DNA from: an uncultured Bacteroidota bacterium
GTDB taxonomy: Bacteria; Bacteroidota; Bacteroidia; Flavobacteriales; Flavobacteriaceae
Length of the DNA: 64,000 nucleotides
Direction: 5' to 3'
Assembly (NCBI GenBank): GCA_902544085.1
Contig: CACCAP010000001.1
Coordinates: 62,001 to 126,000, forward strand
The position numbers were made by a program, and so were the translations under genes. Under the pieces are notes generated by a model, which saw only the letters and a list, made by a program, of their open reading frames with translations, did not search any database and was not told where the DNA came from. Shown here piece by piece: positions 37,707 through 47,132 of this stretch (position 1 is the first letter of the stretch; each line of letters opens with the position of its first letter).

Positions 37707-37730
37707 ATTTATCTCAATTCTTATTAAAAT

Positions 37731-39080
37731 ATGTTAGAATTAAAAGACTTAACCAAAAAAAAAATTTCAGAAATCGTTGATATAGCAAATGAACTGGGAA
37801 TAGATTCCTCTGGAAAAAAGAATGAAATAATTGAAAAAATTATTGACCATCATCTTGAAAAAACCAAGAAAAATGATGATAAAGAAAAAAAACAAACATT
37901 GAAAGCAGAAGAAAAAAGCCATAATAAAGACAATAGAAACAGATATAAAGAGCCCGATTTTGAATTCGATGGAATAATTGAATCAGAGGGTGTACTTGAT
38001 ATCATGCAAGAGGGATATGGGTTCTTAAGGTCCTCGGATTATAACTATTTAAGTTCACCCGATGATATTTATGTATCACAATCGCAGGTGAGGCTGTTTG
38101 GACTTAAAACAGGAGATACTGTTCTAGGTCAAGTAAGACCACCAAAAGACGGAGAAAAATATTTCCCATTAATAAAAGTGATTAAAATAAATGGTCTTGA
38201 TCCTCAAGTTGTTAGAGATAGAGTTTCTTTTGAACATTTAACACCCCTTTTTCCTGATGAAAAGTTTAACCTTGCGGATAAATCAAGTAGTATTTCTACT
38301 AGAGTTATGGACCTTTTCTCACCAATTGGGAAAGGGCAAAGAGGTATGATTGTCTCCCAACCAAAAACTGGAAAAACAATGTTGTTAAAAGATGTTGCGA
38401 ATGCAATTGCAGCGAATCACCCCGAGGTTTATCAAATTATTTTATTAATTGATGAAAGACCAGAGGAAGTTACCGATATGCAAAGAAATGTAAAAGGCGA
38501 GGTTGTTGCTTCCACATTCGATGAACCTGCAGATAGACATGTTAGGGTTGCCAATATTGTATTATCAAAAGCTAAAAGATTAGTTGAATGCGGTCACGAT
38601 GTTGTTATATTATTGGATTCTATCACTAGATTGGCTAGGGCCTATAATACTGTTCAACCTGCTTCTGGAAAAATCTTAAGTGGTGGTGTTGATGCAAACG
38701 CACTTCATAAGCCAAAAAGATTTTTTGGTGCTGCTAGAAATATCGAAGGTGGAGGTTCTTTATCTATCATTGCGACAGCACTTACAGAGACTGGTTCCAA
38801 AATGGATGAAGTAATATTTGAGGAATTTAAGGGAACTGGAAATATGGAATTACAACTTGACAGAAGGATTTCCAACAGGAGAATATTTCCAGCAATTGAT
38901 CTGGTGTCGTCAAGTACAAGAAGAGATGATCTATTATTGGACGAAAATACAATTCAAAGAATGTGGATAATGAGAAAATACTTGGCGGATATGAATCCAG
39001 TTGAAGCAATGGAATTCATTAGTGATAAAATTAAAAAGACATTGAATAACGAGGAGTTTCTAATTTCAATGAATTCTTAA
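37731..39080 (+). CDS. rho: transcription termination factor Rho
   Basis: This 449-residue hexameric RNA helicase ends transcripts that lack hairpins. It has an N-terminal SAP-like helical region, a short Lys/Glu-rich linker (about residues 45-75), the RNA-binding domain with [15 protein letters not shown]-type sequence near 85, Walker [11 protein letters not shown] near 208, and [14 protein letters not shown] near 242. The charged linker is short compared with the large insertions seen in many Bacteroidota Rho proteins. It abuts rpsT with no gap. Confidence 0.97.
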   Translation: MLELKDLTKKKISEIVDIANELGIDSSGKKNEIIEKIIDHHLEKTKKNDDKEKKQTLKAEEKSHNKDNRNRYKEPDFEFDGIIESEGVLDIMQEGYGFLRSSDYNYLSSPDDIYVSQSQVRLFGLKTGDTVLGQVRPPKDGEKYFPLIKVIKINGLDPQVVRDRVSFEHLTPLFPDEKFNLADKSSSISTRVMDLFSPIGKGQRGMIVSQPKTGKTMLLKDVANAIAANHPEVYQIILLIDERPEEVTDMQRNVKGEVVASTFDEPADRHVRVANIVLSKAKRLVECGHDVVILLDSITRLARAYNTVQPASGKILSGGVDANALHKPKRFFGAARNIEGGGSLSIIATALTETGSKMDEVIFEEFKGTGNMELQLDRRISNRRIFPAIDLVSSSTRRDDLLLDENTIQRMWIMRKYLADMNPVEAMEFISDKIKKTLNNEEFLISMNS

Positions 39081-39329
39081 CTACAAGCCGTTCACGTGCT
39101 TTGACATTTTTGATTTAAGATTTGCTGATTTATTTTTGTGAATTATATTATTCTTAGCCAACTTATCAATCATTGACAAAACAGCCGGAAGCATTTTTTT
39201 TGCATCTTTTTTTGAAGATTCTTTTAGCTTCTTCATGGAATTCCTAGCTGTTTTGTGCTGTAATTTGTTTCTAAGTCTAGCTGTCTCAGTCTGTCTTATT
39301 CTTTTTATTGCTGATTTGTGATTTGCCAT
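39081..39329 (-). CDS. rpsT: 30S ribosomal protein S20
   Basis: This 82-residue basic protein has the family pattern MANHKSAIKRIRQTETARLRN and RNSMKKLKES, and binds 16S rRNA in the small subunit. It begins 14 nt after the 3' end of tRNA-Glu on the same strand and probably shares a transcript with it. Its stop codon directly abuts the rho stop on the other strand. Confidence 0.96.
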   Translation of the reverse strand: MANHKSAIKRIRQTETARLRNKLQHKTARNSMKKLKESSKKDAKKMLPAVLSMIDKLAKNNIIHKNKSANLKSKMSKHVNGL

Positions 39330-39343
39330 ATTTTAATTAAAAG

Positions 39344-39415
39344 TAGCCCGTAGGGGAATCGAACCCCTCTTACCAGGATGAAAACCTGGCGTCCTAGCCG
39401 ATAGACGAACGGGCC
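39344..39415 (-). tRNA. tRNA-Glu (TTC)
   Basis: This is a full cloverleaf on the minus strand with acceptor GGCCCGT pairing ACGGGCT (one G-U pair at 1-72), anticodon stem-loop CCAGG-TTTTCAT-CCTGG (anticodon TTC), and T-arm AGGGG-TTCGATT-CCCCT. CCA is not encoded. Charged tRNA-Glu is also the substrate for HemA. Confidence 0.95.
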
Positions 39416-39428
39416 AAAATTTACCGTG

Positions 39429-39459
39429 CAAATTTATATAAAGATGGTAAACATGCAAA
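39429..39459 (-). promoter_or_regulatory. complete promoter for tRNA-Glu-rpsT
   Basis: On the minus strand TTTG, then 19 nt, then TAAATTTG: both elements of the Bacteroidota consensus TTTG-N17-20-TAnnTTTG at the right spacing. The -7 box ends 13 nt before the tRNA 5' end. Confidence 0.65.
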
Positions 39460-39473
39460 ATTTAAAACTTAAA

Positions 39474-40946
39474 TTAATAGGCTTTTGCGAAATAAACTAA
39501 TTGTTTAGATTTTTTACCAGATATAATACAAATTCCTTCGTCGCTAAATGTGTCGTCAATGCATCTAATAGTAGCCTTGGTTTCTTTTTTTATCTTTTGT
39601 TCAGTATGATCTGTACCATCCCAGTGAGCTAAAACAAATCCACCATCTTCGATCATGGATTTAAATTCGTCATAATTATTTGCAATTTTTGTATTATTCT
39701 TTAGAAAGATTTTTGATTTTTTAAGAAGATTTTCTTGAATGTCAAACAATAATTTTTCTATTTGCATTGAGGCTTCATGGATTGGAATAATTAATTTTTT
39801 CATTTCATCTCTTCTGAACAGTTCAATGGTTTTTTTCTCAATGTCTCTAAGCCCCACGCACAGTCTAATGGGAACACCTTTCAGTTCATATTCATTGAAT
39901 TTTTTTCCAGGTGAGACATTATCTCTTTCATCAATTTTATAATCAATTCCCAATTTATTGAACTGTTGTTTTAGATTCTCCAAGTATTGATTTATTAACA
40001 CAAGATCATCAGGACTTTTAAAAACTGGAACAATGATTATTTGGTAGGGCGACAACTTTGGTGGTAGAACAAGACCTTGGTCATCTCCATGAGACATAAT
40101 CAATGCCCCCATGAGTCTTGTAGAAACACCCCAAGATGTAGCCCAAACATAATCTAAACTACCGTCGTCTTTTGAAAATCTAACATCAAAAGCTTTTGCA
40201 AAATTTTGTCCTAGGAAATGTGATGTTCCCGCTTGCAAAGCCTTTCCATCTTGCATCAAGGCTTCGATACAATATGTTTCTTCAGCTCCCGCAAATTTTT
40301 CCGATTCAGATTTAGTTCCAGTTATTACAGAAATTGACATAAAATCCTCAACAAAAGATTTGTACAAATTATTTATTAGCTTGGTTTCTTCAATAGCTTC
40401 ATCCTCATTTGAATGAGCTGTATGGCCTTCTTGCCATAAAAATTCAGTTGTTCTTAAGAATAAACGAGTCCTCATTTCCCATCTAACAACGTTTGCCCAC
40501 TGATTTATTTTGATCGGAAGGTCTCTATATGACTGTATCCAGTTTTTGTAGGTATTCCAAATTATTGCTTCACTTGTAGGTCTTACTATCAATTCTTCCT
40601 CCAGTTTAGACTCTTCGTCAACAATTAGCTTTCCATTTTTTTTTGGATCATTCTTAAGTCTGTAATGGGTTACAACTGCACATTCTTTTGCAAAACCCTC
40701 TGCATTTTTTTCCTCAGCTTCGAAGAGTCTTTTAGGAACAAAGAGAGGAAAGTATGCATTCTCATGGCCGGTCTGTTTAAATTTTTTATCTAATTCCTTT
40801 TGAATTTTTTCCCAAATTGCGTAACCATAGGGTTTTATAACCATACAGCCTCTTACAGCAGAAACTTCAGCAAGTTCCGCCATAGATACAATTTCATTAT
40901 ACCATTTTGAATAATCTTCGCTTCTTTTAGTTAATTTTTTAGACAT
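39474..40946 (-). CDS. proS: prolyl-tRNA synthetase, archaeal/eukaryotic-like type
   Basis: This 490-residue class II synthetase charges tRNA-Pro. It has the class II elements [16 protein letters not shown] near residue 120 and [20 protein letters not shown] near 154, then an anticodon-binding domain and a C-terminal zinc-type extension ending VYFAKAY. It lacks the bacterial INS editing insertion and so belongs to the short type that Bacteroidota use. It diverges from the lipoprotein gene across a palindrome. Confidence 0.95.
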   Translation of the reverse strand: MSKKLTKRSEDYSKWYNEIVSMAELAEVSAVRGCMVIKPYGYAIWEKIQKELDKKFKQTGHENAYFPLFVPKRLFEAEEKNAEGFAKECAVVTHYRLKNDPKKNGKLIVDEESKLEEELIVRPTSEAIIWNTYKNWIQSYRDLPIKINQWANVVRWEMRTRLFLRTTEFLWQEGHTAHSNEDEAIEETKLINNLYKSFVEDFMSISVITGTKSESEKFAGAEETYCIEALMQDGKALQAGTSHFLGQNFAKAFDVRFSKDDGSLDYVWATSWGVSTRLMGALIMSHGDDQGLVLPPKLSPYQIIIVPVFKSPDDLVLINQYLENLKQQFNKLGIDYKIDERDNVSPGKKFNEYELKGVPIRLCVGLRDIEKKTIELFRRDEMKKLIIPIHEASMQIEKLLFDIQENLLKKSKIFLKNNTKIANNYDEFKSMIEDGGFVLAHWDGTDHTEQKIKKETKATIRCIDDTFSDEGICIISGKKSKQLVYFAKAY

Positions 40947-40970
40947 ATTTTCCTGGCATAAAATTTGTTC

Positions 40971-40990
40971 TTATCTTTATGTAAAGATAA
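40971..40990. promoter_or_regulatory. perfect palindrome between proS and the lipoprotein gene
   Basis: TTATCTTTA-TG-TAAAGATAA is a perfect 9-bp inverted repeat. Each arm also contains TATCTTTA, one base off the TAnnTTTG -7 box, facing opposite genes. It could be a symmetric bidirectional promoter or an operator. It lies 13 nt before the lipoprotein TTG start and 24 nt before proS. Confidence 0.4.
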
Positions 40991-41003
40991 TTCAATAGTA
41001 TTC

Positions 41004-42182
41004 TTGAAAAGAAAAAAATTACATATAAATTTAAAATTTTTATCACCACTTATTTTACTGATTTTGTTTTCATGTGGCTCGTTCGAATCTTCATCGCTTG
41101 TTTCCTCAGATGGAATATATGATGGAAAAAAAAGTAATTTTGAGACTATAAAACCCAAGTCTGACTACTTCAAGAATTATTTTAGTGATGAAGCTGACAA
41201 ATATAGTTTCGATTTGTCTCAAAACGATTCTTTAAATCTTGATTCTTACCTAATTAGTTCGGACGAAATTGCATATACTGAAAATAATCCCAGCTGGGGT
41301 GATATTCCCACAAGTGTTGATTACATAATTGATTACACTGGATATAACTACAGAAACCGCTTTTTCAGTCCATATTTTTCATATTACGACCCTTATTACA
41401 GATATAATTATCCTTTAAGCCTAATTCCTTATCCATACAGATATTCATTTTTTGGTTTTTATCCATACATAAATTATGGCTACTATTCACCTTATCATTT
41501 CTACGCGTTCAATTCACCCTACTTCTCAAATTATATTAGATGGGGAGCAAGAAATTGGTATGGAAATTATTATAATTACAGCATTTATGAAAAATACAAT
41601 GATATGGATTCAAAGGTTTCATATAATAAAGGAAGAAGAGGAAGCTCATCCAACGTTGTAGTATATTCTAATGGAAGAAGCAGTATTGCAACTAATGAAA
41701 ATAAACCAGATGTAAGAAATTATAATCAAACTAGACAAACCCTCGAAAAAATTGCCAATAACAGAAAATCAGGGGCTGAGAAAACCAGAAATTATTTTGA
41801 TCCTAGACTTAATAACTTAAATGGATCTAAAAATTTAAGAAATTATGCAAAATCAGCTGGTGTAACTGAAAAGGGATCCAATAGAACAATAAAAACTCCC
41901 TCCAAAAGATATTATAATGATCCCTACAAATCTAATACGAGTTCAACTTGGGGTTTGAGCGGAAGAAGTAATAATTCTAATTACTCTAATAGTACATCCA
42001 GAAACTCTAGATCCAGTTCAAATTGGACCAATCCATCATCATCAACCAGGAGTTCAAATTCGTCTGTTGGTGGAAGATCATACAATTACAGTTCATCTTC
42101 ATCATCCAGTGGATCGAGTACATCATCAAGTATAGGTAGATCTTCATCTAGCTCATCTAGAACAGGTGGTATAAGGAACTAG
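41004..42182 (+). CDS. Tyr/Asn/Ser-rich low-complexity lipoprotein
   Basis: This protein has about 392 residues. A TTG start gives MKRKKLHINLKF, a hydrophobic core and lipobox LFSCGS, a standard lipoprotein signal. An ATG 39 nt upstream would put 13 odd residues before it and would overlap the palindrome. The middle (about residues 115-190) is packed with Tyr, Phe, Pro and Asn. The C-terminal third (about 310-392) is Ser-rich low complexity ending in poly-Ser and Gly runs. It is likely surface-exposed. I recognise no catalytic domain. An outer-membrane protein gene follows 1 nt downstream. Confidence 0.8.
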   Translation: MKRKKLHINLKFLSPLILLILFSCGSFESSSLVSSDGIYDGKKSNFETIKPKSDYFKNYFSDEADKYSFDLSQNDSLNLDSYLISSDEIAYTENNPSWGDIPTSVDYIIDYTGYNYRNRFFSPYFSYYDPYYRYNYPLSLIPYPYRYSFFGFYPYINYGYYSPYHFYAFNSPYFSNYIRWGARNWYGNYYNYSIYEKYNDMDSKVSYNKGRRGSSSNVVVYSNGRSSIATNENKPDVRNYNQTRQTLEKIANNRKSGAEKTRNYFDPRLNNLNGSKNLRNYAKSAGVTEKGSNRTIKTPSKRYYNDPYKSNTSSTWGLSGRSNNSNYSNSTSRNSRSSSNWTNPSSSTRSSNSSVGGRSYNYSSSSSSSGSSTSSSIGRSSSSSSRTGGIRN

Positions 42183-42183
42183 T

Positions 42184-43671
42184 ATGATTTTCAGACTTCT
42201 TTTTTTATCACTCTGTATTAATTTACATTGTCAGAATATCGATGATGCTGTCTCTTTAATTTTTGAAAACAATAATGGAAATGCTAGGTTTTCTTCCATG
42301 GGTGGAGCATTTGGTTCCATTGGTGGGAATTTATCAGCAATATCAATTAACCCTGCCTCCAGTAGTGTTTTTGAATTGTCAAGAATGGGTTTTTCTTTGA
42401 CCAGTGATAGTAAAGATGTTGAATCTAGTTTTGCTAACAGCACAAATACTGTTAGTTCAAATTACATTAATTTCCAAGGCGGTATAGTATATGTATTCAA
42501 AAATTATGGTAATGGGAAATTTAGAAAATTCTCCTTTGGTATTAATAATCAAAATACAAATGATTATAATTTTGATCAACAAATCAACTCACGATCTAAC
42601 ATTTCTGTTGATCAGTTCTTTGTTAATAATTCAATTGGTTTCAATGAAAACGATTTATCTGTTGGTACTGATGAAACAGTCAATGGCGTTTATAGATGGC
42701 TAGGACAAAACTACGGATACTCATCTCAACAGGCCTTTTTAGGATTTCAATCATATCTCTTGGATTATGATAATGAAAGCAACACATTTTATTCAATAGC
42801 AAAATATGTTAATGGCCTTGATATCAATAATTTTTATTTAAGTAGTGGAAGAAAAAATAAATCAAGTATAAATTTATCTGCTCAATATGGTGAAAATTTT
42901 TATTTTGGAATAAACTTTAACATCTACGATCTCTACAGTAAAAAAAGCTTTAGACATTTAGAAAACAACTTTGATAGTGATTCAGCAATTACTTTGATTG
43001 ATTTCCGTAATGACTTGCTGACTAGAGGAAAAGGGTTTTCTGTTCAATTAGGGATGATTTACAAACTTAAATCATTCAGATTTGGTCTTAGTTATAATTC
43101 ACCAACCAGCTTTAATGTTGAAGAGGAACTCATGCAATCTCTAGAAACCAACTCTGTAGATGTTGATGGTAACAATTATATTGATATTGTTGAACCTGAT
43201 ATTACAAATATTTATGAGTACGATTTTGTATCTCCCTCAAAAATAAAGTTTGGAGCTAGTAATATATTTGCAAATATGTTCATAATCAGCATTGATGTGG
43301 AATCAAATAATTACAGAAATGGAAATTTTAAAAATGATTATGGTAACTCTTATGATGTTCTTAACAGAAACATCAATCAAAATCTAAAAAAAACTTTGGA
43401 TTATTCTATTGGATCTGAACTTAGACTGAAAAGTTTCAGTTTGAGAGCAGGAATTAAAAGAATCGAAAGTCCTTACAAATCATCAACTGAATATTTAAAT
43501 TCTAAGTCAATGGGTTTGGGTTATGATTTTGGATCATCCACCCTAGATTTAGGCATTCAAATAATCGATAAAGATTATGATTATCAATTTTTTGATACTG
43601 GATTTACAGAAATGGCTCAAATCAAAAACAATAACTTTAGGACAACTTTAACTTATAATATTATCTTCTAA
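42184..43671 (+). CDS. FadL/TodX-like outer-membrane beta-barrel protein
   Basis: This 495-residue protein has a signal peptide ending LHCQ and the FadL-type N-terminal region RFSSMGGAFGSIGG followed by AISINPASSSVF. Many alternating hydrophobic strands and a terminal Phe (TYNIIF) mark a beta-barrel. FadL-family channels take up hydrophobic compounds. Bacteroidota relatives also act as carriers for secreted proteins, so the cargo is open. It is almost contiguous with the Ser-rich lipoprotein gene, which suggests a functional pair. Confidence 0.85.
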   Translation: MIFRLLFLSLCINLHCQNIDDAVSLIFENNNGNARFSSMGGAFGSIGGNLSAISINPASSSVFELSRMGFSLTSDSKDVESSFANSTNTVSSNYINFQGGIVYVFKNYGNGKFRKFSFGINNQNTNDYNFDQQINSRSNISVDQFFVNNSIGFNENDLSVGTDETVNGVYRWLGQNYGYSSQQAFLGFQSYLLDYDNESNTFYSIAKYVNGLDINNFYLSSGRKNKSSINLSAQYGENFYFGINFNIYDLYSKKSFRHLENNFDSDSAITLIDFRNDLLTRGKGFSVQLGMIYKLKSFRFGLSYNSPTSFNVEEELMQSLETNSVDVDGNNYIDIVEPDITNIYEYDFVSPSKIKFGASNIFANMFIISIDVESNNYRNGNFKNDYGNSYDVLNRNINQNLKKTLDYSIGSELRLKSFSLRAGIKRIESPYKSSTEYLNSKSMGLGYDFGSSTLDLGIQIIDKDYDYQFFDTGFTEMAQIKNNNFRTTLTYNIIF

Positions 43672-43681
43672 ATCAATTTTT

Positions 43682-43689
43682 TATCTTTG
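43682..43689 (+). promoter_or_regulatory. predicted -7 promoter box for folE
   Basis: TATCTTTG is an exact TAnnTTTG, 16 nt before the folE ATG in the 34-nt gap after the barrel-protein gene. It probably drives the folE-cysS-yidD-lgt-thrS run. Confidence 0.5.
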
Positions 43690-43705
43690 CAACCTTATTA
43701 ATAAT

Positions 43706-44377
43706 ATGAAATACAATAAATTTCTTGAAGATCTAGAGCTAATTGACTCAGATCATAAAAACTTTTCAATTGATACTCCATTAAGAAACGATGCTTTTGA
43801 TCTTACTGATGATGAAAAAATTAAAGTTATTGAAAAGAATGTGGGTGAAATTCTTCACACTCTGGGAATGGATATGACTGATGATAGCCTCAAGGGTACA
43901 CCGCTTAGAGTTGCAAAGGCCTATGTTAAGGAACTTTTTGGTGGTTTAAATCCTAAAAATTTACCAAAGGGTTCTACGTTCGAAAACAAATACAAATATG
44001 AGGAGATGTTAGTTGAAAAAAACATTACCGTGTTCTCTACTTGTGAACATCACCTGCTACCAATCTATGGTAAAGCCCATGTTGCATACTTTTCGAATGG
44101 AAATGTAATCGGACTTTCAAAAATGAACAGAATTGTTGATTATTATGCAAGAAGACCCCAAGTTCAAGAAAGATTAAATATTCAGATTGTTAGAAAATTA
44201 CAAGAATTTTTAAACACAGAAAACGTTGCATGTGTTATAGATGCTAAGCATATGTGTGTCAACTCCAGAGGGATTAGACACATTGATTGTAGCACTGTCA
44301 CTGGTGAGTTTGGAGGAAAATTTAAAGACAAACTTATAAAAAGAGAATTTTTGGATTATATTCGTAACGATAGTTAA
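43706..44377 (+). CDS. folE: GTP cyclohydrolase I
   Basis: This 223-residue enzyme converts GTP to dihydroneopterin triphosphate, the first step of folate or pterin synthesis. It contains GTPLRVAKAYVKELFGG near residue 64, the zinc-binding TVFSTCEHHLLPIYGKAHVAY near 111, GLSKMNRIVDYYARRPQVQE near 136, and MCVNSRGIRH near 184. Partner folP lies elsewhere in the window. Confidence 0.97.
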   Translation: MKYNKFLEDLELIDSDHKNFSIDTPLRNDAFDLTDDEKIKVIEKNVGEILHTLGMDMTDDSLKGTPLRVAKAYVKELFGGLNPKNLPKGSTFENKYKYEEMLVEKNITVFSTCEHHLLPIYGKAHVAYFSNGNVIGLSKMNRIVDYYARRPQVQERLNIQIVRKLQEFLNTENVACVIDAKHMCVNSRGIRHIDCSTVTGEFGGKFKDKLIKREFLDYIRNDS

Positions 44378-44382
44378 AACGA

Positions 44383-45828
44383 ATGTCAATTTCAAATAAA
44401 AATTTAAAAATATACAACTCTTTATCATCCAAAAAAGAAGATTTTAAATCAATAAATCCATCCAGGGTTGGAATGTACGTATGTGGACCGACTGTATACA
44501 ACAAGGTTCATCTTGGAAATTGTAGAACCTTCATCTCTTTTGACTTAATTGTAAGGTTTTTAAAGCACATTGGTTATGATGTACGCTATGTCAGAAACAT
44601 AACAGATGTTGGTCATCTTGAGGAAAATGCAGAAGAGGATAAAATCCTAAAAAGAGCTAAGATTGAAAAAATTGAACCAATGGAGGTTGTTCAAAAGTAT
44701 ACCAACGATTTCAGAGATGTGTTAAACAAATTTAATTTGACACCTCCAAACATTGAACCAACAGCAACAGGACATATTATAGAGCAAATTGAAATGATAG
44801 AAAAGATAATAGAAAACGGATACGCATATGAAAAAAACGGTTCAGTATATTTTGATTTAATCAAGTTTAATGAAAAATACAAGTATGGAAAACTAAGTAA
44901 CAGAAATCTATATGACATAATTAATGAATCACGTGAACTATTTGGATTTGATGAAAAAAAGAATCCTCAAGATTTTGCACTTTGGAAAAACGCCAATGCA
45001 TCACATATTATGAAATGGAAGTCTCCTTGGGGTTACGGCTTCCCTGGATGGCATATTGAATGCTCCGCAATGAGTCATAAATATTTAGGTGAAAAATTTG
45101 ATATTCATGGCGGTGGAATGGATTTAAAGTTTCCTCACCATGATTGTGAAATAGCACAGTCAGAAGCAGTCTACAACCAAAATCCTGCAAATTACTGGGT
45201 TCATACCAATATGTTAACGTTGAATGGAAGAAAAATGTCAAAATCCTCTGGTAATTTCATACTACCTGAAAATTTATTTAATGGAAATAGCGAATTGATA
45301 GAAAAAGGATTTGACCCAATGGTTGTTAAGTTTTTAATGTACCAGGCACATTACAGAAACACTTTAGATTTATCAAATGAATCGTTGTTGGCTGCTGAAA
45401 AAGGATATAAAAAACTAACTCAAAGCTTCCTCGATATTGATAATTTAAGACCCTCAAATGATGAAAATGTTGAATACGAATCAATCATCAAGAAATGTTA
45501 TGAATCTATGTTGGATGATTTTAATTCCCCAAAATTAATTTCGCATTTGTTTGAAATTTCTAAACTAATCGAAGATGTAAAAAAGAAAAAAAAATTCATG
45601 TCCAAAAAATCAATTAGTGAATTGAAAAGTCATTTGAGGTTATTTTTAATAGATATTCTTGGTTTTTCCATTGATGGTATTGATAACAAAAAGATTGATA
45701 ATAGTAATGAATTGATAAATGCAATGATTGAGATTAGAGATTTTAGCAGGGCAAATAAAAACTATGAAATTTCTGATTTTATAAGAAATAAATTAAATTC
45801 ATTTGGTATTAATTTAAAGGATAATTAA
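44383..45828 (+). CDS. cysS: cysteinyl-tRNA synthetase
   Basis: This 481-residue class I synthetase has the zinc/ATP segment VCGPTVYNKVHLGNCRTF near residue 32 (HIGH-like HLGN), GWHIECSAMSHKYLG near 215, FDIHGGGMDLKFPHHDCEIAQSE-type zinc ligands near 232, and KMSKSSGNF near 284. It starts 5 nt after folE and is followed without gap by yidD. Confidence 0.97.
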   Translation: MSISNKNLKIYNSLSSKKEDFKSINPSRVGMYVCGPTVYNKVHLGNCRTFISFDLIVRFLKHIGYDVRYVRNITDVGHLEENAEEDKILKRAKIEKIEPMEVVQKYTNDFRDVLNKFNLTPPNIEPTATGHIIEQIEMIEKIIENGYAYEKNGSVYFDLIKFNEKYKYGKLSNRNLYDIINESRELFGFDEKKNPQDFALWKNANASHIMKWKSPWGYGFPGWHIECSAMSHKYLGEKFDIHGGGMDLKFPHHDCEIAQSEAVYNQNPANYWVHTNMLTLNGRKMSKSSGNFILPENLFNGNSELIEKGFDPMVVKFLMYQAHYRNTLDLSNESLLAAEKGYKKLTQSFLDIDNLRPSNDENVEYESIIKKCYESMLDDFNSPKLISHLFEISKLIEDVKKKKKFMSKKSISELKSHLRLFLIDILGFSIDGIDNKKIDNSNELINAMIEIRDFSRANKNYEISDFIRNKLNSFGINLKDN

Positions 45829-46053
45829 ATGAAAAGTGTTTTGATTTTTCCTTTAATTAAAATTATTAAATTCTATCAAATTCTAATTTCACCATACCTA
45901 GGAAGTAATTGTAAGTTTTCTCCAACATGTTCAAATTATGCCATTGAAGCTTTGAGAAAATATGGGCTGATCAAAGGGTTTTACTTGAGCTTAATTCGAA
46001 TTTTGAAATGCAATCCTTGGAGCAAAAATTGCGGTTTCGACCCTGTTCCATAA
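45829..46053 (+). CDS. yidD: membrane protein insertion efficiency factor YidD
   Basis: This 74-residue protein has an amphipathic N-terminus [11 protein letters not shown] and the three-Cys signature [20 protein letters not shown], followed by RILKCNPW. YidD helps YidC insert membrane proteins. The ATG directly follows the cysS stop, so the two are co-translated. Confidence 0.95.
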   Translation: MKSVLIFPLIKIIKFYQILISPYLGSNCKFSPTCSNYAIEALRKYGLIKGFYLSLIRILKCNPWSKNCGFDPVP

Positions 46054-46071
46054 TAAACTATATTTGATTGT

Positions 46072-46899
46072 ATGGATAAATTAATTTTTAAACATGATTT
46101 AAGCGAATCTATAATTAGTTTAGGACCAATAACTATATATTGGTACAGCCTTATGTTTTTGTTAGCTTTTTTCGCTGGGTATAAGCTAATGGAAAAAATT
46201 TACATTAAAGAAAATAAAGATCTAAAACTGCTAGATCCTTTTCTCGTTCACATGGTTCTTGGTACTCTTATTGGTGCAAGACTTGGTGAGGTCTTTTTTT
46301 ATAATTGGGGATATTTTCAAAATAATTTACTTGAGATATTTTTACCTATTAAAATTGATGAAAATGGTTGGAATTTTGTTGGATACAGAGGACTATCTAG
46401 TCATGGAGCAACGATTGGTATTATCTTATCAATAATTATTTATAAAATAAAATATAAATATGAGTCTGTACTATGGATTTTTGACAGGCTTGTTATTGTA
46501 GTTGCGTTAGGTGGAATGTTAGTTAGAATTGGTAATTTTTTCAATTCTGAAATTGTTGGTAACTATACAAATTCAAATTTTGGAGTTATTTTTTTAAATA
46601 GATCTGAAAATTTACCAAGACATCCTGCACAACTCTACGAATCATTAGGCTATTTTGTTTTATTTATAATTTTATATACGATGTATAACAAAACAAAATT
46701 AAGTGATAAAAAAGGATTCTTTTTTGGCTTTTTCTTAATTTTCCTATTTGGTGTCAGATTTATTGTAGAATTTGTAAAAGAAAGTCAAGGGGGTATAGAG
46801 AACTATCTTGGATTATTATCCACTGGACAATGGCTAAGTATACCTTTTATGTTGATTGGTTTAATACTGCTTATTAAAAGTAATTCAGCTAGGGTTTGA
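46072..46899 (+). CDS. lgt: prolipoprotein diacylglyceryl transferase
   Basis: This 275-residue enzyme with about seven helices lipidates the lipobox Cys of prolipoproteins. It has ITIYWYSLMFLLAFFAGY at the N-terminus, GYRGLSSHGATIGI near residue 104, the Lgt signature GGMLVRIGNFFNSEIVG near 144, and RHPAQLYESL near 183. It would process the lipoproteins encoded in this window. The DUF6095 gene overlaps it by 4 nt. Confidence 0.96.
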   Translation: MDKLIFKHDLSESIISLGPITIYWYSLMFLLAFFAGYKLMEKIYIKENKDLKLLDPFLVHMVLGTLIGARLGEVFFYNWGYFQNNLLEIFLPIKIDENGWNFVGYRGLSSHGATIGIILSIIIYKIKYKYESVLWIFDRLVIVVALGGMLVRIGNFFNSEIVGNYTNSNFGVIFLNRSENLPRHPAQLYESLGYFVLFIILYTMYNKTKLSDKKGFFFGFFLIFLFGVRFIVEFVKESQGGIENYLGLLSTGQWLSIPFMLIGLILLIKSNSARV

Positions 46900-47132
46900 A
46901 AAAAGATTATTTATCAAGAGGTTTTAACCGGCTAATCATAAGTTTATTCTGTATGTTTTTGGGTCCAACAATTGTATTCTCTGCTTTCAAAAACAAAGGT
47001 CATGAGTTTTATTATTTTGTTTTAATTTTGGGAACGATTTTATGCTTAATGGCAGTATATTTACTCTATTCAGGTATTATGACAATTGTTAGAAACTTAT
47101 CTGAGGAAGAAAATAATAATACGAAGAAATGA
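46896..47132 (+). CDS. DUF6095-type small membrane protein
   Basis: This 78-residue protein has two hydrophobic helices around a conserved AFKNKGHEFYYFVLILGTILCL block, the pattern of the flavobacterial DUF6095 family, and an acidic tail. The start is TTG, within the lgt stop region. It overlaps thrS by 4 nt. No function is known. Its constant place between lgt and thrS suggests a housekeeping membrane role. Confidence 0.75.
   Translation: MKKDYLSRGFNRLIISLFCMFLGPTIVFSAFKNKGHEFYYFVLILGTILCLMAVYLLYSGIMTIVRNLSEEENNNTKK

Noticed and set aside
41945-42170. Ser-codon-rich stretch as a DNA repeat array or CRISPR-like element
   Set aside because: It is coding low complexity (Ser/Asn/Gly) in one open frame; there are no regular repeats and spacers.
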